Assembly (NCBI GenBank): GCA_030141605.1
Contig: JAQGDQ010002394.1
Span: forward strand, 1-64,000
Length of the DNA stretch: 64,000 bases
From: Tubiluchus corallicola
Taxonomy: Eukaryota; Priapulida; Priapulimorpha; Priapulimorphida; Tubiluchidae
Reading direction: 5' to 3'
The notes below the pieces were generated by a model. That model worked only from the letters and a program-made list of their open reading frames with translations, was not told the origin of the DNA and made no database searches. The first letter of the stretch is position 1; each line of letters opens with the position of its first letter. This document shows positions 1-8,934 of the stretch, in pieces. Position numbers and translations under genes: made by a program.

Positions 1-210
1 TATGCGGTTGTATTCAGCATTGTACTTTAGCTTTTTTTTCTCCTCTTTGCCCGTTGATTTATTTATTAAAGTTACCCATATATCGCTGTTTTTATTGGAC
101 AAATATTCTTGCCCCTTTGCAGGAACGAACATAAAACCTTCTTTTACCTCTACCTCCATCAGCCTTCTAATGTATTTTATTCGTTTTATGGCAATGGTTG
201 CTTCTTCCAT
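1..210 (-). CDS. Partial CDS of unknown function (runs off left edge)
   Basis: An open reverse-strand frame of 70 codons starts at ATG 210-208 and continues past the window edge without a stop. The visible N-terminus is charged and mostly helical (MEEATIAIKRIKYIRRLMEV...), with no signal peptide. I do not recognise the family. It lies about 45 bp downstream of the decayed restriction-modification gene on the same strand, so it may belong to the same accessory locus. It is called mainly because the frame stays open and the amino-acid usage looks coding. Confidence 0.45.
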   Translation of the reverse strand, partial: MEEATIAIKRIKYIRRLMEVEVKEGFMFVPAKGQEYLSNKNSDIWVTLINKSTGKEEKKKLKYNAEYNRI

Positions 211-254
211 AATTTTTTAGGTGTTAAATTAGTTATACATTGGGTTTTTATTTT

Positions 255-420
255 TTATCTTCCTTCTACTATGGCTATTTCCTCTGGGGTGAGTTTATAT
301 AGTTTATATATCATAGTATCTATTTCCTGTTCTAATGTAGTGGTTTTTTTGCTGACGTATTTCTAAAAACTTGTTGTTAGTCAGCTCTTTTAATATGTTT
401 CTTTCCTATTCCTTTGCAAG
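255..420 (-). pseudogene. Decayed C-terminus of a type IIG / Eco57I-like restriction-modification enzyme
   Basis: The reverse frame ending at the TAA at 257-255 reads LEQEIDTMIYKLYKLTPEEI followed by AIVEGR. This is the hallmark C-terminus of Eco57I-like type IIG restriction enzymes and their adenine methyltransferases (family pattern: EID.LVY.LYGLTEEEI.IVEG). No plausible start exists. Upstream the reading jumps to another frame (KELTNNKFLEIRQ) near a run of seven A, and there is an in-frame TAG further up, so only about 50 codons of a protein of roughly 1000 residues survive. The motif match is seen directly; that the rest was lost by decay is inference. Confidence 0.55.
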
Positions 421-465
421 TTGGACACTTTTTAAAATGCGTAGCATCCTATTAAGAAAAATTAT

Positions 466-984
466 TTATACTTCATTAAACTCATCGGGATATACTACTG
501 TCCCACCTTTGCCTTGTAGCCCGTCTTCTACCAATTCCATTGCCATAAATACTTCATCTATTACATCAAATGGACACTTTATCCCAAAATTACTTGCAGG
601 TGTAAAACCAAAACGAGGATAATAGTCCTTATGACCTAAGACAATCACAGCAGAAAAACCTAAGTCTTTAGCTATTTTCAACCCCTTTTTTATTAAGTTT
701 GCCCCTATCTGTTTGTTCTGAAACTTAGGTAATACAGACATTGGAGCAAGTGATAACACATCAAAAAACTTATTTTCACTTTTTATTTGAATAGGAAAAA
801 ACAAAATATGCCCCACTATTTCTCCTTCCACCTCTGCCACTAAGGATAACTTTTTATTATAATTCTTATTCTTACGAAGATTTTCAACAAGGATACTCTC
901 ATTATTCTGACCAAAAGCTCTATCATTGACGAACCCTATAGCTTTAAAATCTTTTTTCTCCTCACTTCTTATAAAAACTTTCAT
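466..984 (-). CDS. GNAT-family N-acetyltransferase (YhbS-like)
   Basis: Predicted acetyl-CoA-dependent N-acetyltransferase of the COG3153/YhbS type; the substrate is unknown. It has the GNAT strand 'LAPMSVLPKFQNKQIG', where the Q-x-x-x-G-A loop binds the acetyl-CoA pyrophosphate, and the family signature VLGHKDYYPRFGF near residue 125. I start at the ATG at 984 (MKVFIRSEEKKDF), because the family begins with this beta strand and the 11 extra residues from the ATG at 1017 look non-native. It is cytosolic, divergent from tpiA, and has no operon partner. Function beyond acetyl transfer cannot be read from the sequence. Confidence 0.8.
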   Translation of the reverse strand: MKVFIRSEEKKDFKAIGFVNDRAFGQNNESILVENLRKNKNYNKKLSLVAEVEGEIVGHILFFPIQIKSENKFFDVLSLAPMSVLPKFQNKQIGANLIKKGLKIAKDLGFSAVIVLGHKDYYPRFGFTPASNFGIKCPFDVIDEVFMAMELVEDGLQGKGGTVVYPDEFNEV

Positions 985-1051
985 TCTTTCTACTCTGAAT
1001 TTATTAAATTTGCTCACAAAATATATTAATTAATTTATACACGCAAAAAAT

Positions 1052-1772
1052 ATGAGAAAAAACATTGTAGCAGGAAACTGGAAAATGAACAAGACCTTAA
1101 TAGAGGCAAAAAAACTCTCACAAGAATTAGTAGATGGTCTAAAAAACTATAATTCCCAAGCAGAAATTGTGATAGCACCTCCGTTTATTAATCTTACCAA
1201 AGTGAACAATGTCATAAAAGATAGTGCGATAAAACTTTCTGCACAAAACTGTGCAACAGAAACTTCTGGAGCATATACAGGTGAAGTTTCTGCATCTATG
1301 ATAAAAAGCACAGGAGCTACACATATCATTCTTGGACATAGCGAAAGAAGAACATATTACAACGAAACAGAAAAGACTCTGGCTCAAAAATTACAACAAA
1401 CCTTAGATAATCAACTTGTACCTATTTATTGCATTGGAGAAACTTTGGAAGAAAGAAAAGGAAATACCCATTTTAATGTGATAAAACAACAAATGACAAC
1501 TCCTTTTCAGTTATCAGAAACCGATTTCTCAAAACTTATCATAGCCTATGAACCTGTATGGGCAATAGGTACTGGTGAAACAGCCACCCCTAAACAAGCC
1601 CAAGAGATATAATTCAACCATTGCCGATGAAGCATCTATACTCTATGGAGGAAGCTGCAACCCCAAGAATGCAAAAGAATTGTTCAGCCAAACAGACATA
1701 GATGGAGGACTAATAGGTGGAGCATCGCTTAAAGCAGATGATTTCATCAGTATCATTAAAGCGTTTGATTAA
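1052..1772 (+). pseudogene. tpiA: Triosephosphate isomerase, disrupted by an internal deletion
   Basis: Triosephosphate isomerase interconverts DHAP and glyceraldehyde-3-phosphate in glycolysis. The first frame (1052-1612) carries the substrate lysine in GNWKMN, the catalytic histidine in GHSERR and the catalytic glutamate in [10 protein letters not shown], then hits TAA just after QAQEI. The rest (NSTIADEAS, the phosphate-binding [18 protein letters not shown], stop at 1772) continues in another frame. Compared with E. coli TpiA, about nine residues (the helix after the flexible loop) are missing at the junction. The lesion is therefore a deletion of about 29 nt that also shifts the frame, not a one-base slip. 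The coding quality on both sides is intact, so the event is recent or an assembly artefact. Confidence 0.8.
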
Positions 1773-1786
1773 ATATATCAACTCAA

Positions 1787-1811
1787 AGAGGATGTTGTAA
1801 CAACATCCTCT
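1787..1811 (+). terminator. Perfect 12-bp hairpin after tpiA
   Basis: AGAGGATGTTGT (1787-1798) is followed by one A and then its exact reverse complement (1800-1811). It lies 15 bp after the tpiA stop and just before prmA. The stem is strong for this AT-rich DNA but has no U-run, so it could be a weak terminator, a processing signal or a 3'-end stabiliser. Confidence 0.5.
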
Positions 1812-1827
1812 ACAACGATTACCGACA

Positions 1828-2664
1828 ATGAATTACACTCAACTTATTTGCACAATAAGCCCTTACAACTCTAACATAGCAGATATGCTTGTTGCCGATT
1901 TGTCGGAAATAAATTACGAAAGCTTTGCAGAAACAAATAACGGATTAGACGCTTATATTCAAGAAAAGCACTGGGATAAATCTCAAATAAGCCAGCTGCC
2001 TCAATATTCCAAGTATAAAATAGATTATAAATGCAAACTTATAAAACATCAAAATTGGAACAAACTATGGGAAGAAAATTATTTTAACCCCATCATTATA
2101 GCTAACCAATGCCTAATCAAAGCCCCTTTTCACAAAAACACACCTCATCTACCTTATGAAATCATCATCCATCCCCAAATGTCATTTGGAACAGGACACC
2201 ACGAAACAACCTCAATGGTAGCAGAAAGCATATTGCAAGAAAACATTAAAGATAAAAACATACTCGATATAGGCTGTGGCACAGGTATACTTGCTATCCT
2301 TGCCAAAATGCGAAAAGCCAAAGAAGTGACAGCCATAGATATAGATGCTAATGCAATACAAAATACATTTCAAAATATTCAGCTTAACAGCCTTACAGGA
2401 ATAGAAGTAAAACAAACCACTATCAAAAAAATACCCGAAACTAAAAAATATCATATTATACTTGCCAATCTGACAAAAAATATATTGCTCGAAGAAATGA
2501 AAGACTATGCTCAACATCTTCACCCTAATGGCATACTTATCACCAGTGGTTACTACCAACAAGACTCACCTAGTATAAAAAAAGAAGCACAAAAATATAA
2601 TTTACAATACATCCATTCAGTAGAAAAAAACAAATGGGTATGTGCAAACTTTGCAAAACAATAA
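1828..2664 (+). CDS. prmA: Ribosomal protein L11 methyltransferase
   Basis: SAM-dependent methyltransferase that trimethylates ribosomal protein L11 in the cytosol. The 278 residues match the usual family length. The N-terminal substrate-recognition domain spans about 1-95. The family signature FGTGHHETT is at 120-128 and SAM motif I (DIGCGTG) is at 147-153, followed by the acidic ribose-binding strand AIDIDANAI. ILANLTKN, at the position of the PrmA NPPY-like motif, is also present. It starts 17 bp after the tpiA hairpin and is followed after 3 bp by the large secreted protein gene, so the two are probably co-transcribed. Confidence 0.93.
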   Translation: MNYTQLICTISPYNSNIADMLVADLSEINYESFAETNNGLDAYIQEKHWDKSQISQLPQYSKYKIDYKCKLIKHQNWNKLWEENYFNPIIIANQCLIKAPFHKNTPHLPYEIIIHPQMSFGTGHHETTSMVAESILQENIKDKNILDIGCGTGILAILAKMRKAKEVTAIDIDANAIQNTFQNIQLNSLTGIEVKQTTIKKIPETKKYHIILANLTKNILLEEMKDYAQHLHPNGILITSGYYQQDSPSIKKEAQKYNLQYIHSVEKNKWVCANFAKQ

Positions 2665-2667
2665 AAT

Positions 2668-5600
2668 ATGAAATTAAAAACATACATCCTTTTATTAGCA
2701 ACACTATTAATAGCAAAAATTCAAACTTTTGCTGAAGATTCAAGCCAACTTGGCACTGACTATTCTACCTTTCAACAAAAGATACACCAAGAAATAACCA
2801 AAGCTACTGCCGACAAAAAAAAACAAAAAGACTATATTAAGCAATTTGAGACCCTGTGGAGCAAGCTTTCTTCAACAGAAAAAGAACAAATAATAAATTA
2901 TTCTAACTTCCTACTAAAAAAAAGAGCAAAATACCTACCCCACTTAAATACTTTCTATAATACAATACACCATTTTAAAATAAAGCAGACAAAACAAAAC
3001 CTCCAAAGCTGGTTAGAATCACTAGAAGATTACGAGAAACAAAACAACTTGACACTGACAAAGATACATACCCATATTCAAGAAATTCAAAATCTTGTTA
3101 CTCAAAACCATATATATGCCACTAAATATTTTAATTGGAACAGCAGTACCTCAAATTACAATATACAATACCACAACCAAGAACTTATAGTTCACTTTCC
3201 CAACCTCACACTTACTTGTGCTACAAAAAGCGATAAAATACAAATACACAAAACACAAGGTACATATAACACCGACACTAAACAATGGAAGGGAATACAT
3301 GGCACAGTATATTGGGATAAAGCAGGCTTTAAAAGAGGCGATGCTTATACTACTTTCAATCATTATACCATAAATATGAGACAATCTGCTTACAAAGTAG
3401 ATACAGTAACTACCTACAACAACAACTATGTAACAACTGCTATAAAAGGTTCTTTTGAAGACAAAATAGTTTCCATTAAAGATGCTTCTCAGTCTCCCTA
3501 CCCTAAATTTAGCTCTTTCAGTAAAAGGGTTAAAATACCTCAGTTTTATCCAAACATAACCTACGAGGGAGGTTTTGCTCTTAATGGAGCAAAATTTGTA
3601 GGAACAGGAGTACAGGAAAACCCAGCCAAACTATATATCTACCGAAACGATACATTATTCATTACAGTAGAATCTCTTTATTTTTCACTTAGAAAGGGTA
3701 GAGCATCAGCACAAAAAGCAAAAGTTACTATACATCTAACAGACAATAGATTGGTGCAAAATAATCTTAATTTCAATTACGAAACAAAAAGCAGAAAAGT
3801 TACTCTTAGAAATGACAATGAAGGCTCTTATGGAAGAAGCCCTCTGTATGATGACTATCACAACATATATATGAGATTCGATATTTTAGAGTGGCAAGTA
3901 GGCGACCATAATATCTATTTTGGAAAAAGTGCAAGAGGATTATCCCAGCTTACAATAGAGTCAAAAGATTTTTTTACAGAAACGCTCTATCGAAAAATAC
4001 AAATGTTAGATAACACCAACCCTATAATACTTCTTAAAAAATACGCCAAAGAACATAATTCTGATGAAATAGCTGTAGAAGGATATGCCTCATATATCGG
4101 ACACAGCCCCTCTCAAGTAGCACGACAAATGATAGAGCTATCATACCTTGGCATATTAGAATATGATATAGAAAAAAAAATAATAACCCTCAATAAAAGA
4201 CTTTATGATTTTGTAGATTTTAATGCAAAACGAAAAGACTATGACCTTATTACATTAACCTCACTTACAGATAACACGCAAAACAATGCAAAATTAGATA
4301 TAAAAAACTATCAATTGTATTTGAACGGAATAAAACCATTTAGAATATCTCAAACTAAAAATGTATTCATTTCACCATTGAAAGAACAAATAACTCTAAA
4401 AAAAGATAGAGATATGGATTTTGATGGGAATATTACTACTGGACTATTCACTTTCATAGGTAAAGAACATAACTTTTTATATCAAAATTTTCAACTTAAC
4501 CTTAATAAAGCAGATACACTTCTCATAAAAATAAAAACAAATGAAACAGACAACCTTGGTAGAACAAGAACAATACCTATTAAGTCTATCATCGAAAATA
4601 CAACAGGAAACATCAAAATAGATAAGCCAAACAATAAAGCAAGCTTGCTAGACTATCCACAATACCCAATACTTACTACCACTGATAAATCTTATATTTA
4701 TTATGATATTAATTCTCAAATGAAAAAAAATTATCCACGAGATTCTTTTTTCTTTCAGATAGAACCCTATGCCATAGACAGTATTAGCACTCTTGAAAGA
4801 GAACATCTATATTTCGAGGGACAGCTTATCTCAGGCAATATATTCCCTACTTTTAAAGAAACAAGCATATTGCAAAAAGACCTATCTCTTGGTTTTATTA
4901 CCAATACACCCCGCCAAGGCTATCCTGTATATAAAGGAAAAGGCAACTATCAGAATAAAATAAGACTTAGTAATAAAGGACTACAAGGGGGAGGAAAACT
5001 CTCATATCTATCTTCCTCCATCTATTCGGATACTATTCAATTCAAGGCAAACAATGTAACCTCCATTGCCGATAAGTTTTTTATCAACAAAGAAAACGAA
5101 GCCAATAACTACCCTAGAACTTGGGGTGACGAAATAAATATAGAATGGCACCCCTACAAAGATGTGTTGTATGCACAAAATATGAAAACCCCATTTACAA
5201 TTAACACCGCAAACTATGATGGGGACTTTGGAGGAAAGTTAACCCTTACACCAGAAACATTAAGAGGAAAAGGAAATTACCAATATGAAATACTCAAAAT
5301 GGCTTCTAATGATTTTGACTTTCGTGCTTATCGATTTTTTGCAGACACTGCATCCCTTAAATTCCTATCAGAAGATTCTTCCAAAACAATATTAGAAACA
5401 CCAAGTATAAAAGCAGAAGTAAACTTTCAAGATAGAGTAGGAAAATTTACTTTTCACAGTGGAACAAATGAAGTTAAATTCCCACAAAACAAATATGTAG
5501 CCTATATGAAGTCTTTTATGTGGGGAATGAATAACAACAAATTATACACTGGGCTTTTAGACCGCAAAGAAGTAGCTACGAAATATATCGATCCTGCTAC

Positions 5601-7206
5601 ATTTGTATCTGTACACAAAGAGCAAGATTCCCTTTCATTTAAAGGAATAGGAGAGTTCTCAATGAGCGATATACAAATAGATGTAAGATACATAGAAGAC
5701 TTGCATATAGCAGATGGCATTGTAATTATTCCCGAAAATCAGATTCTTTCAATAAAAGAAAACGCCCTCATAGAACCTGTTGAAAACACAACCATTATAG
5801 CCGACAGTATTACCAAATATCACACCATTTACGAAGCGACCTCTAGTATACTTGGAAAATATCAAATGAACGCCAAAGGAAAATACTATTACAAAGACAG
5901 GCAAGGCAATATTTACACTATAAATATGGAAGTTGCAGCTGATAAAAATACAAAAAGAATAACAGGATTCGGAATAGCTACATCAGAAGATAACCTTCGA
6001 TTTGATAAAAACTTTGCTTACCAAGGAGTTCTTCGATTTGTCTCAAACGAGCGAATAATGTACTATGAAGGGACAACCTTGCCTAACTATTATAATTCAT
6101 CTTATATAAAACCTCATTGGATAGCTTTTAAAGGAAAAGTAAATCCTCAAAATGTGAAAATACCCATAGAAAAAAACTTGCGAAATTTAGAAAACGTAAG
6201 ATTATTTACTGGCTTTTTTATTCCTAATGAGAAACCTCACATATATGCAGCTTTTTGTTCTACTAGAAAAAACTATAGCGACAGTCTTATCATCAATGCA
6301 AATGGACTACTACGATATGACGAAACACAACAAGGATATATTATTGCTTCTGAGAAAAAACTACAATACCCAACAGAACAAGGTAACCTTATGAAATTTT
6401 ATCCTACACAACATAAAGTATACGCCGAAGGGAAAATATCTCTTGGCACAGACCTTGGACAAGTAAAATTAGCAGCAGCAGGAACAATAAACCACGACTT
6501 AAAAAGAGAAAAAACAGAGATGGATATTTTACTTACCACCGATTTTTATTTTGATAAAAACTTATTAAAACTTATAGTTGCAGATATAACAGGAGAAATA
6601 GTAATAGACACTCTTGAGACAACAAAACAAAATAAAAAAAATGAAAAAGACGAAACACCGTCTGTCGCTATAGAAAAACTAAAACTTGAAAATGTAAAAG
6701 CAACCCCAGAATTAGAAAAAAAACTTATAGAATTTCTTGGCAAAGAAAAAACAGCAAAAGTTCATTCAGATATAGCTACCAAACCACAAAAATTAAACTT
6801 ACCTGATGAATTGAAAAAGACCATTACTTTTATAGATGTGAAATTAGAATGGGACAACCACGAAAATGCTTACTACTCCAAAGGAAAAATTGGTATAGGA
6901 AGCATTTTGAATATCCCTATAAATAAATATGTAGATGGCTTAATCGAATTAAAGAAAAAACGCATTGGGAGTACATTTAACATATATATAAAATTAAATG
7001 ACAAAAAATGGTATTTCTTTACTTACTCAAACAATAATATGGGCGCACTCTCTTATGATGAAGGCTTCAATGAAACTATACGAGACACACCTCTTAGCAA
7101 GCGAAAAATGTTAGTAAAGGCTAATGAAAAACAATATATATATATATTAGCGACAACCCAAAAACTAATTCAGATACAATCCAAATACAATCAACGAAAA
7201 GAATAA
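2668..7206 (+). CDS. Very large secreted or envelope protein of unknown function (1512 aa)
   Basis: I do not recognise a characterised family. The N-terminus is a clear signal peptide (MKLKTYILLLATLLIAKIQTFAED, cut near residue 22), so the protein leaves the cytosol; there is no lipobox. Residues 25-130 are Lys/Gln-rich and helical. From about 150 onward the sequence is dominated by short alternating strands with recurring blocks of the type G-x-G-x-Y-x-G-x-L (for example KGKGNYQNKIRLSNKG and LRGKGNYQYEILKMAS), suggesting a long beta-solenoid or layered beta structure. A short winged-helix-like stretch (VARQMIELSYLGILEYD) lies near residue 495. There are almost no cysteines. It begins 3 bp after prmA and ends at an intrinsic terminator. 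Similar giant orphans occur in Bacteroidota; the role is unknown. Confidence 0.85.
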   Translation: MKLKTYILLLATLLIAKIQTFAEDSSQLGTDYSTFQQKIHQEITKATADKKKQKDYIKQFETLWSKLSSTEKEQIINYSNFLLKKRAKYLPHLNTFYNTIHHFKIKQTKQNLQSWLESLEDYEKQNNLTLTKIHTHIQEIQNLVTQNHIYATKYFNWNSSTSNYNIQYHNQELIVHFPNLTLTCATKSDKIQIHKTQGTYNTDTKQWKGIHGTVYWDKAGFKRGDAYTTFNHYTINMRQSAYKVDTVTTYNNNYVTTAIKGSFEDKIVSIKDASQSPYPKFSSFSKRVKIPQFYPNITYEGGFALNGAKFVGTGVQENPAKLYIYRNDTLFITVESLYFSLRKGRASAQKAKVTIHLTDNRLVQNNLNFNYETKSRKVTLRNDNEGSYGRSPLYDDYHNIYMRFDILEWQVGDHNIYFGKSARGLSQLTIESKDFFTETLYRKIQMLDNTNPIILLKKYAKEHNSDEIAVEGYASYIGHSPSQVARQMIELSYLGILEYDIEKKIITLNKRLYDFVDFNAKRKDYDLITLTSLTDNTQNNAKLDIKNYQLYLNGIKPFRISQTKNVFISPLKEQITLKKDRDMDFDGNITTGLFTFIGKEHNFLYQNFQLNLNKADTLLIKIKTNETDNLGRTRTIPIKSIIENTTGNIKIDKPNNKASLLDYPQYPILTTTDKSYIYYDINSQMKKNYPRDSFFFQIEPYAIDSISTLEREHLYFEGQLISGNIFPTFKETSILQKDLSLGFITNTPRQGYPVYKGKGNYQNKIRLSNKGLQGGGKLSYLSSSIYSDTIQFKANNVTSIADKFFINKENEANNYPRTWGDEINIEWHPYKDVLYAQNMKTPFTINTANYDGDFGGKLTLTPETLRGKGNYQYEILKMASNDFDFRAYRFFADTASLKFLSEDSSKTILETPSIKAEVNFQDRVGKFTFHSGTNEVKFPQNKYVAYMKSFMWGMNNNKLYTGLLDRKEVATKYIDPATFVSVHKEQDSLSFKGIGEFSMSDIQIDVRYIEDLHIADGIVIIPENQILSIKENALIEPVENTTIIADSITKYHTIYEATSSILGKYQMNAKGKYYYKDRQGNIYTINMEVAADKNTKRITGFGIATSEDNLRFDKNFAYQGVLRFVSNERIMYYEGTTLPNYYNSSYIKPHWIAFKGKVNPQNVKIPIEKNLRNLENVRLFTGFFIPNEKPHIYAAFCSTRKNYSDSLIINANGLLRYDETQQGYIIASEKKLQYPTEQGNLMKFYPTQHKVYAEGKISLGTDLGQVKLAAAGTINHDLKREKTEMDILLTTDFYFDKNLLKLIVADITGEIVIDTLETTKQNKKNEKDETPSVAIEKLKLENVKATPELEKKLIEFLGKEKTAKVHSDIATKPQKLNLPDELKKTITFIDVKLEWDNHENAYYSKGKIGIGSILNIPINKYVDGLIELKKKRIGSTFNIYIKLNDKKWYFFTYSNNNMGALSYDEGFNETIRDTPLSKRKMLVKANEKQYIYILATTQKLIQIQSKYNQRKE

Positions 7207-7207
7207 G

Positions 7208-7229
7208 TATCCTTACAAAGGATATTTTT
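7208..7229 (+). terminator. Intrinsic terminator after the giant secreted protein gene
   Basis: TATCCTT-ACA-AAGGATA (7208-7224) is a perfect 7-bp stem followed by five T, directly after the stop codon. The same bases also form a TATTTTTG (7223-7230) that fits the Bacteroidota -7 box TAnnTTTG, so the site may also be the thyA promoter. Confidence 0.6.
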
Positions 7230-7254
7230 GTGAAAAAGTTAATTTATTAAAACA

Positions 7255-8049
7255 ATGCAACAATACTTTGATTTACTGAATAGAGTGCTAAACGAAGGTG
7301 TAAAAAAAGAGGATAGAACTGGAACTGGAACTATCAGTATTTTTGGGCACCAAATGAGGTTTAATTTAAACAAAGGATTTCCCCTTATAACTACGAAAAA
7401 GCTACATTTACGGTCAATAATATATGAACTTTTGTGGTTTTTAAAAGGCGACACCAATATAAAATACCTTCAAAATAACAACGTAACTATTTGGGACGAG
7501 TGGGCTAATGAAAAGGGGGATTTAGGTCCTGTATATGGTAGCCAATGGAGATCGTGGAAAGGGACAGATGAAAAAGTAGTTGACCAAATTTCTAATTTAA
7601 TCCATTCTTTAAAAAATAATCCAGACTCTCGCAGACATATTGTAAGTGCTTGGAATGTAGCAGAAATAGAAAAAATGGCACTACCTCCATGTCATCTTTT
7701 ATTTCAATTCTATGTGGCAGAAAGCAAGTTATCATGTCAACTATATCAGCGTAGTGCAGATATCTTTCTTGGAGTACCTTTTAACATTGCATCTTATGCC
7801 TTATTAACAATGATGGTAGCTCAAGTAGTAGGTCTGCAACCGGGCGAATTTGTACATACTTTTGGAGACGCTCACATATATAACAATCACTTAGAACAAG
7901 TAAAACTTCAATTGACAAGAAAACCCTATCCACTACCCCAGATGCATATCAATCCAAAAATAAAAGATATTTTCAAGTTCCAATATGAAAGCTTTGAGTT
8001 AAAAGGATATGAAGCTCACCCTCACATAAAGGGAAAAGTAGCTGTGTAA
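7255..8049 (+). CDS. thyA: Thymidylate synthase
   Basis: Converts dUMP to dTMP with methylene-tetrahydrofolate as carbon donor and reductant; cytosolic homodimer. The 264 residues align with E. coli ThyA almost position for position: the phosphate-binding RTGTGT at 21-26, the catalytic cysteine in [11 protein letters not shown] (Cys146), the phosphate arginines in DSRRHI, and the dUMP-contacting [15 protein letters not shown] and [12 protein letters not shown]. No folA (dihydrofolate reductase) follows, although it often does. The gene stands between the terminator of the upstream gene and birA. Confidence 0.97.
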   Translation: MQQYFDLLNRVLNEGVKKEDRTGTGTISIFGHQMRFNLNKGFPLITTKKLHLRSIIYELLWFLKGDTNIKYLQNNNVTIWDEWANEKGDLGPVYGSQWRSWKGTDEKVVDQISNLIHSLKNNPDSRRHIVSAWNVAEIEKMALPPCHLLFQFYVAESKLSCQLYQRSADIFLGVPFNIASYALLTMMVAQVVGLQPGEFVHTFGDAHIYNNHLEQVKLQLTRKPYPLPQMHINPKIKDIFKFQYESFELKGYEAHPHIKGKVAV

Positions 8050-8184
8050 ATTAAAATAAATAATAAGCAACAATCCGAATTATAAGCTATTTTGTAATTT
8101 TTAGTATTTTAGCTTATTGGGCAATTCTATTACTTTACGAGAAATAGGCATATTGTCTTACACCTCTATTTTAAATAGAAACTT

Positions 8185-8931
8185 ATGACAAACAACAATA
8201 AATTTATTTATCTCCCCAAAGTAGATAGTACCAATACCTATGCTATGCAACTACTAAGGAAAAAAGAAAATATTGAAGATAGTACTCTTATATATACTTA
8301 CAAACAAACAACAGGAAGAGGACAGAAAAAAAATTATTGGGAATGTGAAGAAAATAAAAACTTAACCTTTTCTATAATATTCTCGCCAACTTTTTTATCG
8401 GCAGAAAGGCAATTTCAACTCTCCAAAATAGTAGCATTGGGAGTGATTAATTTTTTAAACAATTTTGGAGTAAATAAGAGTTACATTAAGTGGCCAAATG
8501 ATATATATGTAGGTGATAAAAAAATAGGAGGTATATTGATTGAAAATACACTCAAAGAGAAGAATATAAAAAACTGTGTAGCTGGTATAGGCATTAACAT
8601 TAATCAAACAAAATTTAACAAAAAAACCCCAAATCCTATATCATTGAAGCAGATACTGAAAAAAGACATAGATTTAGATAAAGCCTTACAGCAAGTATAT
8701 GATAATATAGTGAAATACTATGAATATTTAAAAGCCGGAAACGATAATAAAATTAATGACCATTACATTAACCATCTATATAAATACAAGATATATAGCC
8801 AATATAAAAACCACAATAAAATATTCGAAGCAAAAATAATAGGAGTAAATGACTTAGGCCAATTACTTTTAGAAGACAAAAAAGGAGAAAGAAGAGAGTA
8901 CAATTTCAAAGAAATAAGTTTTATATTGTAA
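8185..8931 (+). CDS. birA: Biotin-[acetyl-CoA-carboxylase] ligase, catalytic domain only
   Basis: Activates biotin with ATP and attaches it to the biotin carboxyl carrier protein of acetyl-CoA carboxylase. The biotinyl-5'-AMP loop is TTGRGQKKNYW, with GRGQ in place of the more usual GRGRR. The core motif KWPNDIYVGDKKIGGILIEN and GIGININQ are both clear. At 248 residues the protein starts directly with the catalytic domain, so it lacks the N-terminal helix-turn-helix of E. coli BirA and should not act as a biotin repressor. It is followed after 3 bp by holB. Confidence 0.92.
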   Translation: MTNNNKFIYLPKVDSTNTYAMQLLRKKENIEDSTLIYTYKQTTGRGQKKNYWECEENKNLTFSIIFSPTFLSAERQFQLSKIVALGVINFLNNFGVNKSYIKWPNDIYVGDKKIGGILIENTLKEKNIKNCVAGIGININQTKFNKKTPNPISLKQILKKDIDLDKALQQVYDNIVKYYEYLKAGNDNKINDHYINHLYKYKIYSQYKNHNKIFEAKIIGVNDLGQLLLEDKKGERREYNFKEISFIL

Positions 8932-8934
8932 ATA

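Noticed and set aside
1609-1615. Programmed frameshift or stop-codon recoding in tpiA
   Set aside because: About nine conserved residues are missing at the junction, so a ribosomal shift could not restore the protein.
4731-4739. DnaA-box-like TTATCCACG
   Set aside because: Single copy inside the giant coding sequence; no cluster of boxes.
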